A stretch of 64,000 nt of DNA. Source: Streptomyces viridiviolaceus (GTDB taxonomy: Bacteria; Actinomycetota; Actinomycetes; Streptomycetales; Streptomycetaceae). This document shows positions 43,491 to 51,593 of this stretch, in pieces (the stretch's first letter is position 1; each line of letters begins with the position of its first letter). The notes under the pieces were generated by a model, which was not told where the DNA came from, did not search any database, and saw nothing but the letters and a program-made list of their open reading frames with translations. The DNA lies in contig NZ_BMWA01000005.1 of NCBI RefSeq assembly GCF_014650995.1, positions 219,658-283,657 of the forward strand, read 5' to 3'. A program made the translations under genes and the position numbers.

Positions 43491-43919
43491 TCAGCCCGCC
43501 ACGGCCTTCTGGGCCAGGACCTTGTCCACGGTGACGCGGACGAGGAGTTCGCCGGGAACACCGTTGCGGGCCCCGAACTCCTCGGCGCGTTCCTCGCCCA
43601 TGTACCGGGCGCCGATGCGTGCGGCCCAGTGCCGCAGGTCGTCCAGGTCCTCCGAGATCCGGGCGCGGCCCTGGAGCACGACGTAGTCGAAGGGAGGCCG
43701 GTCGTCGTCCACACACAGGGCGACCCGGCCGTCACGGGCGAGATTGCGTCCCTTCACGGTCTCCTTGCCGGTGTTGAACACCACGTCGTCCCCGTCGAGC
43801 AGGAACCAGATCGGTGCCACGTGCGGACTGCCGTCCGCGCGGACGGTCGAGAGCTTTCCCGTGCGGGTGCCGTACGAGACGAACTCCCGCCACTCCTCAT
43901 CGGTCATCTTCTGTGCCAT
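43491..43919 (-). CDS. PPOX-class (pyridoxamine 5'-phosphate oxidase-like) F420/flavin protein
   Basis: A 142-residue split-barrel protein of the PNPOx-like superfamily, whose actinomycete members bind FMN or F420 and act as reductases or oxidases. Matching segments are GKLSTVRADGSPHVAPIWFLLDGDDVVFNTGKETVKGRNLARDGRVALCVDD and YVVLQGRARISED. ATG 43919 is preceded by GGAGGA. It lies between the conservon and the second roadblock gene on the opposite strand, divergent from the latter. The substrate and cofactor are not determinable by eye. Confidence 0.8.
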   Translation of the reverse strand: MAQKMTDEEWREFVSYGTRTGKLSTVRADGSPHVAPIWFLLDGDDVVFNTGKETVKGRNLARDGRVALCVDDDRPPFDYVVLQGRARISEDLDDLRHWAARIGARYMGEERAEEFGARNGVPGELLVRVTVDKVLAQKAVAG

Positions 43920-44023
43920 GCCCCCATCCTCCTTGCCCGGAGCCCGGGGGTGGGGAAGGCTGGCTGGCAGGTCCCCCGGCCAGGGGGAGACCGCGCATGG
44001 AGACCACACGGGGAGACCGGAAC

Positions 44024-44437
44024 ATGGCACAGAACCAGGGACTCGGCTGGCTGCTGGACGACCTGACCGAACGCGTCGAGCACGTGCGCCATGCGTTGGT
44101 CCTGTCCAACGACGGACTGGTGACCGGAGCCAGCACCGGCCTGCGGCGCGAGGACGCGGAGCACCTCGCCGCCGTCTCGTCCGGACTGCACAGCCTGGCC
44201 AAGGGCTCCGGCCGCCACTTCGGCGCCGGCCAGGTCCGTCAGACGATGGTCGAATTCGACGACGCGGTGCTGTTCGTCACCGCGGCGGGCTCCGGCAGCT
44301 GTCTGTGCGTGCTCAGCGGTGCGGAAGCCGACATCGGTCAGATCGCCTACGAGATGACACTCCTCGTGAACCGGGTCGGCGAGCACCTCGACGTCGATGC
44401 GCGGCAGCCGGACCGGACGCCGTCCATAGACCTTTGA
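44024..44437 (+). CDS. second roadblock/LC7 protein (CvnB paralogue)
   Basis: A 137-residue roadblock/LC7 protein. It shares long near-identical runs with CvnB at 41891: GWLLDDLTERVEHVRHALVLSNDGL, REDAEHLAAVSSGLHSLAKGSGRHFGAG and VRQTMVEFDD. ATG 44024 has GGGGAGA at good spacing; an upstream ATG at 43997 is possible. No kinase, DUF742 or GTPase gene accompanies it, so it is an orphan, probably from local duplication of cvnB. It may swap into or compete within the neighbouring conservon. Confidence 0.85.
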   Translation: MAQNQGLGWLLDDLTERVEHVRHALVLSNDGLVTGASTGLRREDAEHLAAVSSGLHSLAKGSGRHFGAGQVRQTMVEFDDAVLFVTAAGSGSCLCVLSGAEADIGQIAYEMTLLVNRVGEHLDVDARQPDRTPSIDL

Positions 44438-44473
44438 CCTGCGGTTTTCCACCCCGTTGAGTCGGCCGCAGAG

Positions 44474-44482
44474 TTATCCACA
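44474..44482 (+). promoter_or_regulatory. DnaA-box-like nonamer upstream of the DUF6397 gene
   Basis: TTATCCACA, an exact match to the classical DnaA box, lies 92 bp before the DUF6397 start. It is single and not near an origin, so any role would be in transcription control or titration. It could be chance. Confidence 0.3.
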
Positions 44483-44574
44483 GGCTCGCCACGGACGTCG
44501 TGGCAGCGGCTACGGTTCTTGTGTCAGGCGGGCGCAGACAGCGGCGGTCCGCACACTCCACGGGGGAGACGAGC

Positions 44575-45615
44575 ATGTCCGGCAACAACATCACGCACGA
44601 GGTCACGGACGGGGCGGAGCGGACCACCACCTCCGGCGACCCCTCGGTCGCACCGAGCCGTGCGGCACGGGAACTCGGCCTGAAGCGGAGCGAGTTCGAC
44701 CTCGCAGTGCGCCTCGGACGCATCCGCACCGTACCCGACGAAGGGGGAGGCGGCCGACGCGTCGCCCGGTCCGAGATCGACCGGGTCCGTACGGAGGACG
44801 GATTCCCGCAGACGCTCCGGGACGGCGTCCGGACCGTGAGGACGACGGAGGGCGCCGCCCTCATGCAGGTGACGAAGGCCCGGTTCACCCGCCTGGCACG
44901 GCTCGGCCTGCTGGTCCCCGTGGCGTTCCACCTCAACCGCTACCGGGCTGTCGTCTGGATGTACCGGGCCGAGGAACTGGAGCGGTTCGCGGCCGATGAG
45001 AGCAACGCACCACTGCTCACGGGCCGTACACCCGAGGGAATGCGGGACCAGCTGAAGGAGGGACTCGACCTGCGTCCCCGCAACTGGCGGGGCCGGTACC
45101 TGGAGTTCTTGCTCCGGCAGGCCGAGGACCCGTGGGCCCGTGCCGCCGCCGTGGCGTCGCTGCTCGATCCGGTGGATGTCTCGGAGGTCGTGACGGATCC
45201 GTACGAGCGGTCCCGTCTGAACCGGTTCCGCCCGGCCCCACCGTCCCACGGCTCGCCGGGCACGCCGGCGGCGCAGATCGCCGAGGACATCATGACAGCG
45301 GCCGATCCGGACGAGGTCGACCGGCTCCGCAGGGACTTGGCCCGCGCCGTGGACGCCGCCCGGGAGTGGCACCCGGCGCCACGACCTGTGCCGCGGGCAC
45401 GCGTTCACGGCGCCGTCCCGCACGCGGCCCCCGGGCAGCGCGGGCACGGCCCGGTCGCGCATCCCGCCCCCATGGCACACGGGCCCGGTCCCGCACCGCA
45501 TCCGGCCCGTCGGCCGGCGCCCACCACGCCCTGCCCCGAACCGGGGCGGCAGCGGGCCCAGGAGCATCCACGGCCCCGTGGCCTGCTGCGTCGGCTCTGG
45601 CACAGAGGCTCCTGA
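44575..45615 (+). CDS. DUF6397 family protein
   Basis: A 346-residue protein of a Streptomyces-specific family. The first 230 residues look folded and DNA-binding-like. They contain two helix-turn-helix-like units: RAARELGLKRSEFDLAVRLGRIRTVPDE with GGRRVARSEIDRVRTEDGFP, then MQVTKARFTRLARLGLLVPVAFHLNRYRAVVWMY. The C-terminal 90 residues are Pro/His/Arg-rich and probably disordered. ATG 44575 follows GGGGGAG. Its stop is 1 bp from the stop of the convergent thioesterase gene. Function is not known. Confidence 0.75.
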   Translation: MSGNNITHEVTDGAERTTTSGDPSVAPSRAARELGLKRSEFDLAVRLGRIRTVPDEGGGGRRVARSEIDRVRTEDGFPQTLRDGVRTVRTTEGAALMQVTKARFTRLARLGLLVPVAFHLNRYRAVVWMYRAEELERFAADESNAPLLTGRTPEGMRDQLKEGLDLRPRNWRGRYLEFLLRQAEDPWARAAAVASLLDPVDVSEVVTDPYERSRLNRFRPAPPSHGSPGTPAAQIAEDIMTAADPDEVDRLRRDLARAVDAAREWHPAPRPVPRARVHGAVPHAAPGQRGHGPVAHPAPMAHGPGPAPHPARRPAPTTPCPEPGRQRAQEHPRPRGLLRRLWHRGS

Positions 45616-45616
45616 C

Positions 45617-46483
45617 CTACAGGGCCCGGAACAGCCCTTCCTGGACGACGGACACCAGCAGGCGCCCCTCCACGTCGTAGATGCGCCCACGGGCCAGACC
45701 CCGCCCACCCGTCGCGATCGGCGACTCCTGGTCGTACAGGAACCACTCGTCCGCGCGGAACGGCCGGTGGAACCACATGGCGTGGTCCAGCGACGCCATG
45801 TCGAAGCCCCTCGGGCCCCACAGGGGCTCCACGGGGATGCGCACGGCGTCCAGCAGAGTCATGTCACTGGCGTAGGTCAGGGCGCAGGTGTGCACGAGCG
45901 GGTCGTCGCCCAGCGGTCCCACAGCGCGCATCCACACGGCGCTGCGCGGCTCGGCGTCCTCGACCTCCTCGGCACTCCAGCGCAGCCGGTCGACATAGCG
46001 GATGTCGAAGGGCTGCCGGCGAGCCATCCGCTCCAACTGCTCGGGCAGCGCACCCAGGTGCTGCCGGACCTCGTCGGCGACGGTCGGCAGGGACTCGGGC
46101 GCCGGGACCTTGCGGGCCGGCGGCAGCTGGTGTTCGAAGCTTCCCTGCTCGGGCTTGTGAAAGGAGGCGGTGAGATTGAAGATCGTGCGGCCCTGCTGCA
46201 CGGCGGTGACCCGGCGGGTGGTGAACGACCGCCCGTCCCGGACCCGTTCGACCTGGTACACGATCGGCACGCCCGGGCGTCCGGGGCGCAGGAAATACGC
46301 GTGCAGGGAGTGCACGGGGCGGTCGCTCTCCGTGGTGCGGCCGGCGGCGACCAGCGCCTGTCCGGCCACCTGGCCGCCGAAGACCCGCTGGAGGGATTCC
46401 TCGGGGCTTCGGCCACGGAAGATGTTGACCTCGATCTGCTCCAGGTCGAGCAGGTCGACGAGGCTCTCGGCCGGATTCGTCAT
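45617..46483 (-). CDS. tesB: acyl-CoA thioesterase II
   Basis: A 288-residue double-hotdog thioesterase that hydrolyses acyl-CoA to free acid and CoA in the cytosol. Family features are FRGRSPEESLQRVFGGQVAGQALVAA (about 23-48, with conserved VFGGQVAGQAL), PVHSLHAYFLRPG, RDGRSFTTRRVTAVQQGRTIFNL, and in the second hotdog TYASDMTLLDAVRIP with the catalytic Asp. SLDHAMWFHRPFRADEWFLYDQESPIATGGRGLARGRIYD also belongs to it. ATG 46483 has AGGAGA upstream. It follows the helicase gene by 19 bp on the same strand. Confidence 0.9.
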   Translation of the reverse strand: MTNPAESLVDLLDLEQIEVNIFRGRSPEESLQRVFGGQVAGQALVAAGRTTESDRPVHSLHAYFLRPGRPGVPIVYQVERVRDGRSFTTRRVTAVQQGRTIFNLTASFHKPEQGSFEHQLPPARKVPAPESLPTVADEVRQHLGALPEQLERMARRQPFDIRYVDRLRWSAEEVEDAEPRSAVWMRAVGPLGDDPLVHTCALTYASDMTLLDAVRIPVEPLWGPRGFDMASLDHAMWFHRPFRADEWFLYDQESPIATGGRGLARGRIYDVEGRLLVSVVQEGLFRAL

Positions 46484-46502
46484 CGGTGGGATTCTCCTGT
46501 GT

Positions 46503-49016
46503 TCACAGCTGGCCGACATCGGTGACGCGGACGACCGCCCGGCCTTCGGCGTCGGAGGCCGCGAGGTCGACCTCGGCGCTGATGCCCCAGTCGTGGTCGC
46601 CGTTGGGGTCGTCGAAGATCTGCCGGACGCGCCAAAGACCGTTCTCCGGCTCCTCCTCGATCACCAGCAGCTTGGGGCCGCGGGCGTCGGGTCCGGTCCC
46701 GAGGTCCTCGTACTCGTCCCAGTACTTGTCCATCGCCTCGCCCCAGGCATCGGCGTCCCAGCCGGCGTCGGCGTCCATCTCGCCGAGCTCCGCGACCTGG
46801 TCGAGGGCGGCGAGTTCGACGCGGCGGAACAGGGCGTTGCGGACGAGGACGCGGAAGGCACGCGCGTTGGTGGTGACCGGCCGCACCTGGTCGGCCTTCT
46901 CCTGCGCCTCCTCGGCGGTCATCTCCTCCGGGTTGGCGAGCTGTTCCCACTCGTCCAGCAGGCTGGAGTCGACCTGGCGCACCATCTCGCCCAGCCACTC
47001 GACCAGATCCTGGAGGTCGTCGGACTTCAGGTCGTCCGGGATGGTGTGGTCCAGGGCCTTGTAGGCGCTGGCGAGGTAGCGCAGCACGATGCCTTCGGTG
47101 CGGGCCAGTTCGTAGAAGGAGACCAGCTCCGTGAAGGACAGCGCCCGCTCGTACATGTCCCGGATCACCGACTTCGGCGACAGCGGGTGGTCGCCGACCC
47201 AGGGGTGACTCCTGCGGTAGGTGCCGTACGCGTGGAAGAGCAGCTCCTCCAGGGGCTTCGGGTACGTGACGTCCTGGAGACGCTCCATGCGCTCCTCGTA
47301 CTCGACGCCGTCCGCCTTCATGGCGGCCACGGCCTCGCCGCGCGCCTTGTTCTGCTGGGCGGCCAGGATCTGCCGGGGGTCGTCCAGGGTGGACTCCACG
47401 ACGGACACCATGTCCAGCGCGTACGACGGCGACTCCGGGTCCAGCAGTTCGAACGCGGCCAGGGCGAAGGTGGACAGCGGCTGGTTCAGCGCGAAGTCCT
47501 GCTGCAGGTCCACCGTGAGGCGGACGATCCGGCCCTCGGCGTCCGGTTCGTCGAGCTTCTCCACGATGCCGCCGTCCAGCAGCGAGCGGTAGATCGCGAT
47601 CGCCCGCCGGATGTGGCGGAGCTGCTGCTTGCGCGGCTCGTGGTTGTCCTCCAGCAGGCGCCGCATCGCGGCGAAGGCGTTGCCGGGACGGGCGATCACC
47701 GACAGCAGCATGGTGTGGGTGACCCGGAAGCGGGACGTCAGCGGCTCCGGCTCGGAGGCGATGAGCTTGTCGAAGGTGTTCTCCGTCCAGGCGACGAAGC
47801 CCTCGGGCGCCTTCTTGCGGACGACCTTCCGGCGCTTCTTCGGGTCGTCGCCGGCCTTGGCGAGCGCCTTCTCGTTCTCGATGACGTGCTCGGGGGCCTG
47901 CGCGACGACGAAGCCCTCCGTGTCGAAGCCCGCGCGCCCGGCCCGCCCGGCGATCTGGTGGAACTCCCGGGCCCGCAGCGTGCGCACACGGTTGCCGTCG
48001 TACTTGGTGAGCGCCGTGAACAGCACGGTGCGGATCGGGACGTTGACCCCCACGCCGAGCGTGTCGGTACCGCAGATCACCTTCAGCAGGCCGGCCTGCG
48101 CGAGCTTCTCCACCAGACGCCGGTACTTGGGCAGCATGCCGGCGTGGTGCACGCCGATGCCGTGCCGTACGTAGCGGGAGAGGTTGCGGCCGAACTTCGT
48201 GGTGAAACGGAAATTGCCGATCAGCTCGGCGATCTTGTCCTTCTCCTCCCGCGTGCACATGTTGATGCTCATCAGCGCCTGCGCACGCTCGACGGCCTGC
48301 GCCTGCGTGAAGTGCACGATGTAGACGGGCGCCTGCCGGGCCTCCAGCAGGTCGGTGAGCGTCTCGGTCAGCGGCGTGTAGCGGTACTCGTAGGAGAGCG
48401 GTACCGGCCGGGTGGCCGAGCGGACCACCGCCGTGGGGCGGCCGGTGCGGCGCGTGAGGTCCTTCTCGAAGAACGAGACGTCACCGAGCGTGGCCGACAT
48501 CAGGACGAACTGCGCCTGCGGCAGTTCCAGCAGCGGAATCTGCCAGGCCCAGCCGCGGTCCGGCTCCGCGTAGAAATGGAACTCGTCCATCACCACCTGG
48601 CCGATGTCCGCGTCCTTGCCGTCACGCAGCGCGATCGAGGCCAGTACCTCGGCCGTGCAGCAGATCACGGGGGCGTCGGCGTTCACGGAGGCGTCGCCGG
48701 TCAGCATGCCGACGTTCTCGGTACCGAAGAGCTTGCACAGCTCGAAGAACTTCTCCGACACCAGCGCCTTGATCGGAGCCGTGTAGAAGGTGACCTCGTC
48801 CCGGGCCAGCGCCGCGAAGTGGGCACCCGCGGCGATCATGCTCTTGCCGGAGCCGGTGGGCGTCGACACGATCACGTTCGCACCGGACACCACCTCGATC
48901 AGCGCTTCCTCCTGATGGGGGTAGAGCGTGAGACCGCGCTCCTGGGCCCACGACTCGAAGGCTTCGTAGAGGGCGTCGGGGTCGGCGGTCGGCGGCAGCT
49001 GATCGATGAGGGTCAC
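46503..49016 (-). CDS. Ski2/Mtr4-like DEAD/DEAH-box RNA helicase (DUF3516 type)
   Basis: An 837-residue superfamily 2 helicase found across actinomycetes. Motif I is STPTGSGKSMIAAGAHF (about 50-66), Ia TAPIKALVSEKFF, II VVMDEFHFY (a DEFH box), III LMSATLGD, and the C-terminal RecA motifs are GTDTLGVGVNVP and HQIAGRAGRAGFDTEG. The last 300 residues match the DUF3516-like C-terminus (LEELLFHAYGTYRRSHPWVG, ARTEGIVLRYLASAYKAL). The GTG at 49016 is used because the family starts near TLIDQLP; an upstream ATG at 49076 lacks support. It probably unwinds RNA in processing or decay. tesB follows closely. Confidence 0.87.
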   Translation of the reverse strand: MTLIDQLPPTADPDALYEAFESWAQERGLTLYPHQEEALIEVVSGANVIVSTPTGSGKSMIAAGAHFAALARDEVTFYTAPIKALVSEKFFELCKLFGTENVGMLTGDASVNADAPVICCTAEVLASIALRDGKDADIGQVVMDEFHFYAEPDRGWAWQIPLLELPQAQFVLMSATLGDVSFFEKDLTRRTGRPTAVVRSATRPVPLSYEYRYTPLTETLTDLLEARQAPVYIVHFTQAQAVERAQALMSINMCTREEKDKIAELIGNFRFTTKFGRNLSRYVRHGIGVHHAGMLPKYRRLVEKLAQAGLLKVICGTDTLGVGVNVPIRTVLFTALTKYDGNRVRTLRAREFHQIAGRAGRAGFDTEGFVVAQAPEHVIENEKALAKAGDDPKKRRKVVRKKAPEGFVAWTENTFDKLIASEPEPLTSRFRVTHTMLLSVIARPGNAFAAMRRLLEDNHEPRKQQLRHIRRAIAIYRSLLDGGIVEKLDEPDAEGRIVRLTVDLQQDFALNQPLSTFALAAFELLDPESPSYALDMVSVVESTLDDPRQILAAQQNKARGEAVAAMKADGVEYEERMERLQDVTYPKPLEELLFHAYGTYRRSHPWVGDHPLSPKSVIRDMYERALSFTELVSFYELARTEGIVLRYLASAYKALDHTIPDDLKSDDLQDLVEWLGEMVRQVDSSLLDEWEQLANPEEMTAEEAQEKADQVRPVTTNARAFRVLVRNALFRRVELAALDQVAELGEMDADAGWDADAWGEAMDKYWDEYEDLGTGPDARGPKLLVIEEEPENGLWRVRQIFDDPNGDHDWGISAEVDLAASDAEGRAVVRVTDVGQL

Positions 49017-49161
49017 GCCCCCATCTTGCCTGGCCCGGGCCGCGATGCGGGAATCGGATGCCCGTACGAAGATCACGAACGCTACGCTGGGTCGCCGACT
49101 GCGCGTCAGCGGACCCGGTCAACTGGACAGCGGCACACGAGGAATGGGGCGGGCAACGGCG

Positions 49162-49956
49162 ATGATGGGACCAGCACACTCACTGTCGGGCGCCGCGGCC
49201 TGGCTCGGCGTCGGGGCGGCGACCGCCGCCGCCGGGCACCCGATGCCCTGGCCGGTCCTGCTCGCCGGAGCGCTGATCTGCGCCGGGGCCGCGCTCGCCC
49301 CGGACCTCGATCACAAGGCCGCCACCATCTCCCGGGCCTTCGGGCCCGTCTCACGGGGCCTGTGCGAGATCGTCGACAAGCTCTCGTACGCCGTCTACAA
49401 GGCCACCAAGAAGCAGGGCGACCCACGCCGCTCCGGTGGCCACCGCACCCTGACGCACACCTGGCTGTGGGCCGTACTGATCGGAGCGGGCACCTCGGTC
49501 CTGGCCATCACGGGCGGCCGCTGGGCGGTGCTGGCCATTCTCTTCGTGCACATGGTGCTCGCCATCGAGGGCCTGCTGTGGCGGGCGGCCCGCGGCTCCA
49601 GCAGCGACGTCCTGGTCTGGTTGCTGGCCGCGACCAGCGCGTGGATCCTCGCCGGGATCCTGGACAAGCCGGACGGCGGCTCGGACTGGCTGTTCACCGC
49701 GCCAGGCCAGGAGTACCTGTGGCTGGGGCTGCCGATCGTGCTCGGCGCCCTGGTGCACGACATCGGGGACGCGCTGACCGTCTCGGGCTGCCCGATACTG
49801 TGGCCGATACCGGTGGGCCGCAAGCGCTGGTATCCCATCGGCCCGCCGAAGGGCATGCGGTTCCGGGCAGGCAGCTGGGTGGAGCTGAAGGTGCTGATGC
49901 CGGCGTTCATGCTCCTCGGCGGAGTGGGCTGCGCGGCGGCGCTCAACGTCATCTGA
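49162..49956 (+). CDS. YdjM-like membrane-bound metal-dependent hydrolase
   Basis: A 264-residue inner-membrane protein of the LexA-binding/YdjM (DUF457) family, predicted metal-dependent hydrolases. The N-terminal MMGPAHSLSGAAAWLGVG has the conserved His. ALAPDLDHKAATISRAFGPVS carries the acidic-His metal motif (about 54-75), and GGHRTLTHTWLWAV the second His pair. Four to five hydrophobic segments follow, with HDIGDALT late in the chain. ATG 49162 or the adjacent ATG 49165 starts it. It is divergent from the RNA helicase gene. Substrate and function are unknown. Confidence 0.8.
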   Translation: MMGPAHSLSGAAAWLGVGAATAAAGHPMPWPVLLAGALICAGAALAPDLDHKAATISRAFGPVSRGLCEIVDKLSYAVYKATKKQGDPRRSGGHRTLTHTWLWAVLIGAGTSVLAITGGRWAVLAILFVHMVLAIEGLLWRAARGSSSDVLVWLLAATSAWILAGILDKPDGGSDWLFTAPGQEYLWLGLPIVLGALVHDIGDALTVSGCPILWPIPVGRKRWYPIGPPKGMRFRAGSWVELKVLMPAFMLLGGVGCAAALNVI

Positions 49957-50024
49957 CCCGGCCGGTTCCGCCGGTCCGGCTGCTCGGGCTGCTGCGTCGG
50001 GGGCGTCGGGTCCGTCCCGGCCGT

Positions 50025-50297
50025 TCAGCCCGTCCCGCCGGCGTCTTGCCCCTCACCTCCGCCGTAGCGCCGCTCGAATCGTGCGACGCGCCCCTCCGAG
50101 TCCACCGTCCGCGCCTTGCCCGTGTAGAACGGGTGGCTCTCCGAGGAGATCTCCACGTCCACCACCGGGTAGGTCTCGCCGTCGTCCCACGCAATGGTCT
50201 GGTCGCTGGTGGCGGTCGACCGGGTCAGGAAGGCGTAACCGGCGGCGCGGTCGCGGAAGACCACGGGGTGGTAGTCGGGGTGCTTGTCCTGCTGCAT
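50025..50297 (-). CDS. rpmE2: 50S ribosomal protein L31 type B (zinc-independent)
   Basis: A 90-residue L31 of the C-minus type. The conserved [30 protein letters not shown] and [30 protein letters not shown] are present, but the zinc-binding CxxC pairs of type A L31 are absent. Such paralogues replace the zinc form when zinc is scarce, often under Zur control. No Zur-like box (TGAAAATGATTTTCA type) is visible upstream. The ATG at 50297 has AAGGAG. It follows the DUF5709 gene by 60 bp on the same strand. Confidence 0.92.
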   Translation of the reverse strand: MQQDKHPDYHPVVFRDRAAGYAFLTRSTATSDQTIAWDDGETYPVVDVEISSESHPFYTGKARTVDSEGRVARFERRYGGGEGQDAGGTG

Positions 50298-50357
50298 GGC
50301 TGCTCCTTGTACGGCGCGGGTCGGGGCGGAGATTCACGAACGGCGCGGCCGGTGGGG

Positions 50358-50828
50358 TCAGCGGGGCAGGGAGTCCTCGTCGACGATGTGCATCGCGGCC
50401 TCCTCGGCGGAGGCGGCGGCCCCGTCGATCCCCACGTCCCTGGCGACCAGGGCGGCTTCCTCGTCCTCGTGCGTTCCTTCGTCGGGTGCCACGAGCCGGC
50501 CGGAGCGGGCCGCCCCGACCTCGTTGTCCAACAGTTCGCCGTCGGTGCCCTGGGAGTCGCCCAGGCCGTCACCGTCGGGTGCGAGGGAGTCCGGCTGCTC
50601 CTCGGCGAGCCGCTGCTCGAGCGTCTCGCCGCGGTGGCGTTCCTCGGCCGTCACGCCGGTGTGCTCCACTGCCCATGGCCGCTCCGGCGGGGACCAGCCC
50701 CGGTCGAGGGGGTCGTCGACACCGTCGTACTCCAGGGTGTCCTCCGCGTCGAGCAGCCCGGTGTCTTCCCTCTGCTCGGAACCGTCGGGCTGGTAGACGT
50801 CATCTCCCCATCCGTCGGCGCTGTTCAC
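50358..50828 (-). CDS. DUF5709 family acidic protein
   Basis: A 156-residue, strongly acidic, probably disordered protein of a family restricted to Streptomyces relatives. It begins MNSADGWGDDVYQPDGSEQ and continues with DTLEYDGVDDPLDRGWSPPERPW, then EERHRGETLEQRLAEEQPD and the end segment EEAAMHIVDEDSLPR. The GTG at 50828 has a full AGGAGG at ideal distance, which decides the start. Its function is unknown. It is followed by the L31 gene and preceded by a long repeat-containing gap. Confidence 0.78.
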   Translation of the reverse strand: MNSADGWGDDVYQPDGSEQREDTGLLDAEDTLEYDGVDDPLDRGWSPPERPWAVEHTGVTAEERHRGETLEQRLAEEQPDSLAPDGDGLGDSQGTDGELLDNEVGAARSGRLVAPDEGTHEDEEAALVARDVGIDGAAASAEEAAMHIVDEDSLPR

Positions 50829-51239
50829 GGGTACCTCCTGGGGGTGGGGACGGGCCCCTTCTCACCGTGGGCCGCGGCAGGTCGCCGCTGCACGGGGCAC
50901 TGGCGTCGCCCGCGGCCGCACCTCGTGGCGTGCGGGCGTTCCCCGAGCCGGTGCCTCCCTCCAGACTTCCACCCCCGTTCGGGACCGCGCAACGGCACGG
51001 GCCCCTGCCGGGGACCCGGCGCCCCCGGCCCGCGCCGGCCGACCGGCGACGGGACGGTGCCGAGCCCGGCTCCGACGGTTCCAGCGCAGCACTCGGCCTC
51101 CGGCGGCAAGGGCCCGGTCCCGGGCGGTCCCGGCCCGGCCCCGGGCCGCCCGAGCCGCGCCTTGGGCGGACCGGGGCCGGGGCGTGAGCACCCGAGGCCG
51201 GCCGCCACGGGGCATCCGAGTCGGACGCGCGGCCTCACG
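50829..51239. other. GC-rich intergenic region upstream of the DUF5709 gene
   Basis: No reliable gene is seen. The stretch holds several short GGGCCC and CCGG-rich palindromic runs (about 50990-51180) and should include the DUF5709 promoter. Long open frames here are a by-product of extreme GC content. Confidence 0.45.
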
Positions 51240-51365
51240 GCCTCGTCCCTCGGCCGTCCGGGCTCGTCCCTCGGTCTTCCGGGCTCGGCCTTCAGTCCTC
51301 CGGGCTCGGCCCTCGGCCGTCCGGACCGGGCCCTCGGCCGTCCAGGCTCGGCCTTCGGCCGGCCG
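51240..51365. repeat. 21-bp tandem repeat, six copies
   Basis: Six consecutive 21-bp units with consensus GGCTCGGCCCTCGGCCGTCCG begin at 51240, 51261, 51282, 51303, 51324 and 51345. Differences fall mainly at positions 4, 7, 10 and 13 of the unit, a three-base rhythm. The plus-strand frame that puts these at third codon positions reads ARPSAVR repeats and is open from a GTG at 51184 to 51627. Confidence 0.85.
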
Positions 51366-51518
51366 CGTCCGGCCTTCGTATGTGAGGTCCTGGCTTCTGG
51401 CCGTTGGCGTCCGGCTTCAGTCTGCGGGGTCCTGGTCCCTGGCTGTTCGCGTCCGGCCTTCGTGGGTGGGGCCCCGGCCCCTGGCCGTCCGAGTCCGGCC
51501 TCCGTGCGACCGAGCCCG
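51366..51518. repeat. 42-bp tandem repeat, three copies plus a partial fourth
   Basis: Units begin at 51366, 51408 and 51450, each starting CGTCCGGC and ending near GGCCGTTGG or GGCCGTCCG. A partial fourth begins at 51492. The unit is twice the preceding 21-bp length and shares its CGTCCGGC core, so it probably evolved from it. In the same plus-strand frame it reads VRPS...LAVR 14-residue repeats. Confidence 0.8.
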
Positions 51519-51593
51519 TCCCCAGCCCGGACGAGGCCGTTCACGGGTTCCCGGTCGGGGGCCGGCCCCCTCCGGCGGGCCGGGGCGGGCCGG

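Noticed and set aside
50298..50357. Zur box upstream of the type B L31 gene
   Set aside because: No TGAAAATGATTTTCA-like sequence was found in this gap or in the region just above the DUF5709 gene.
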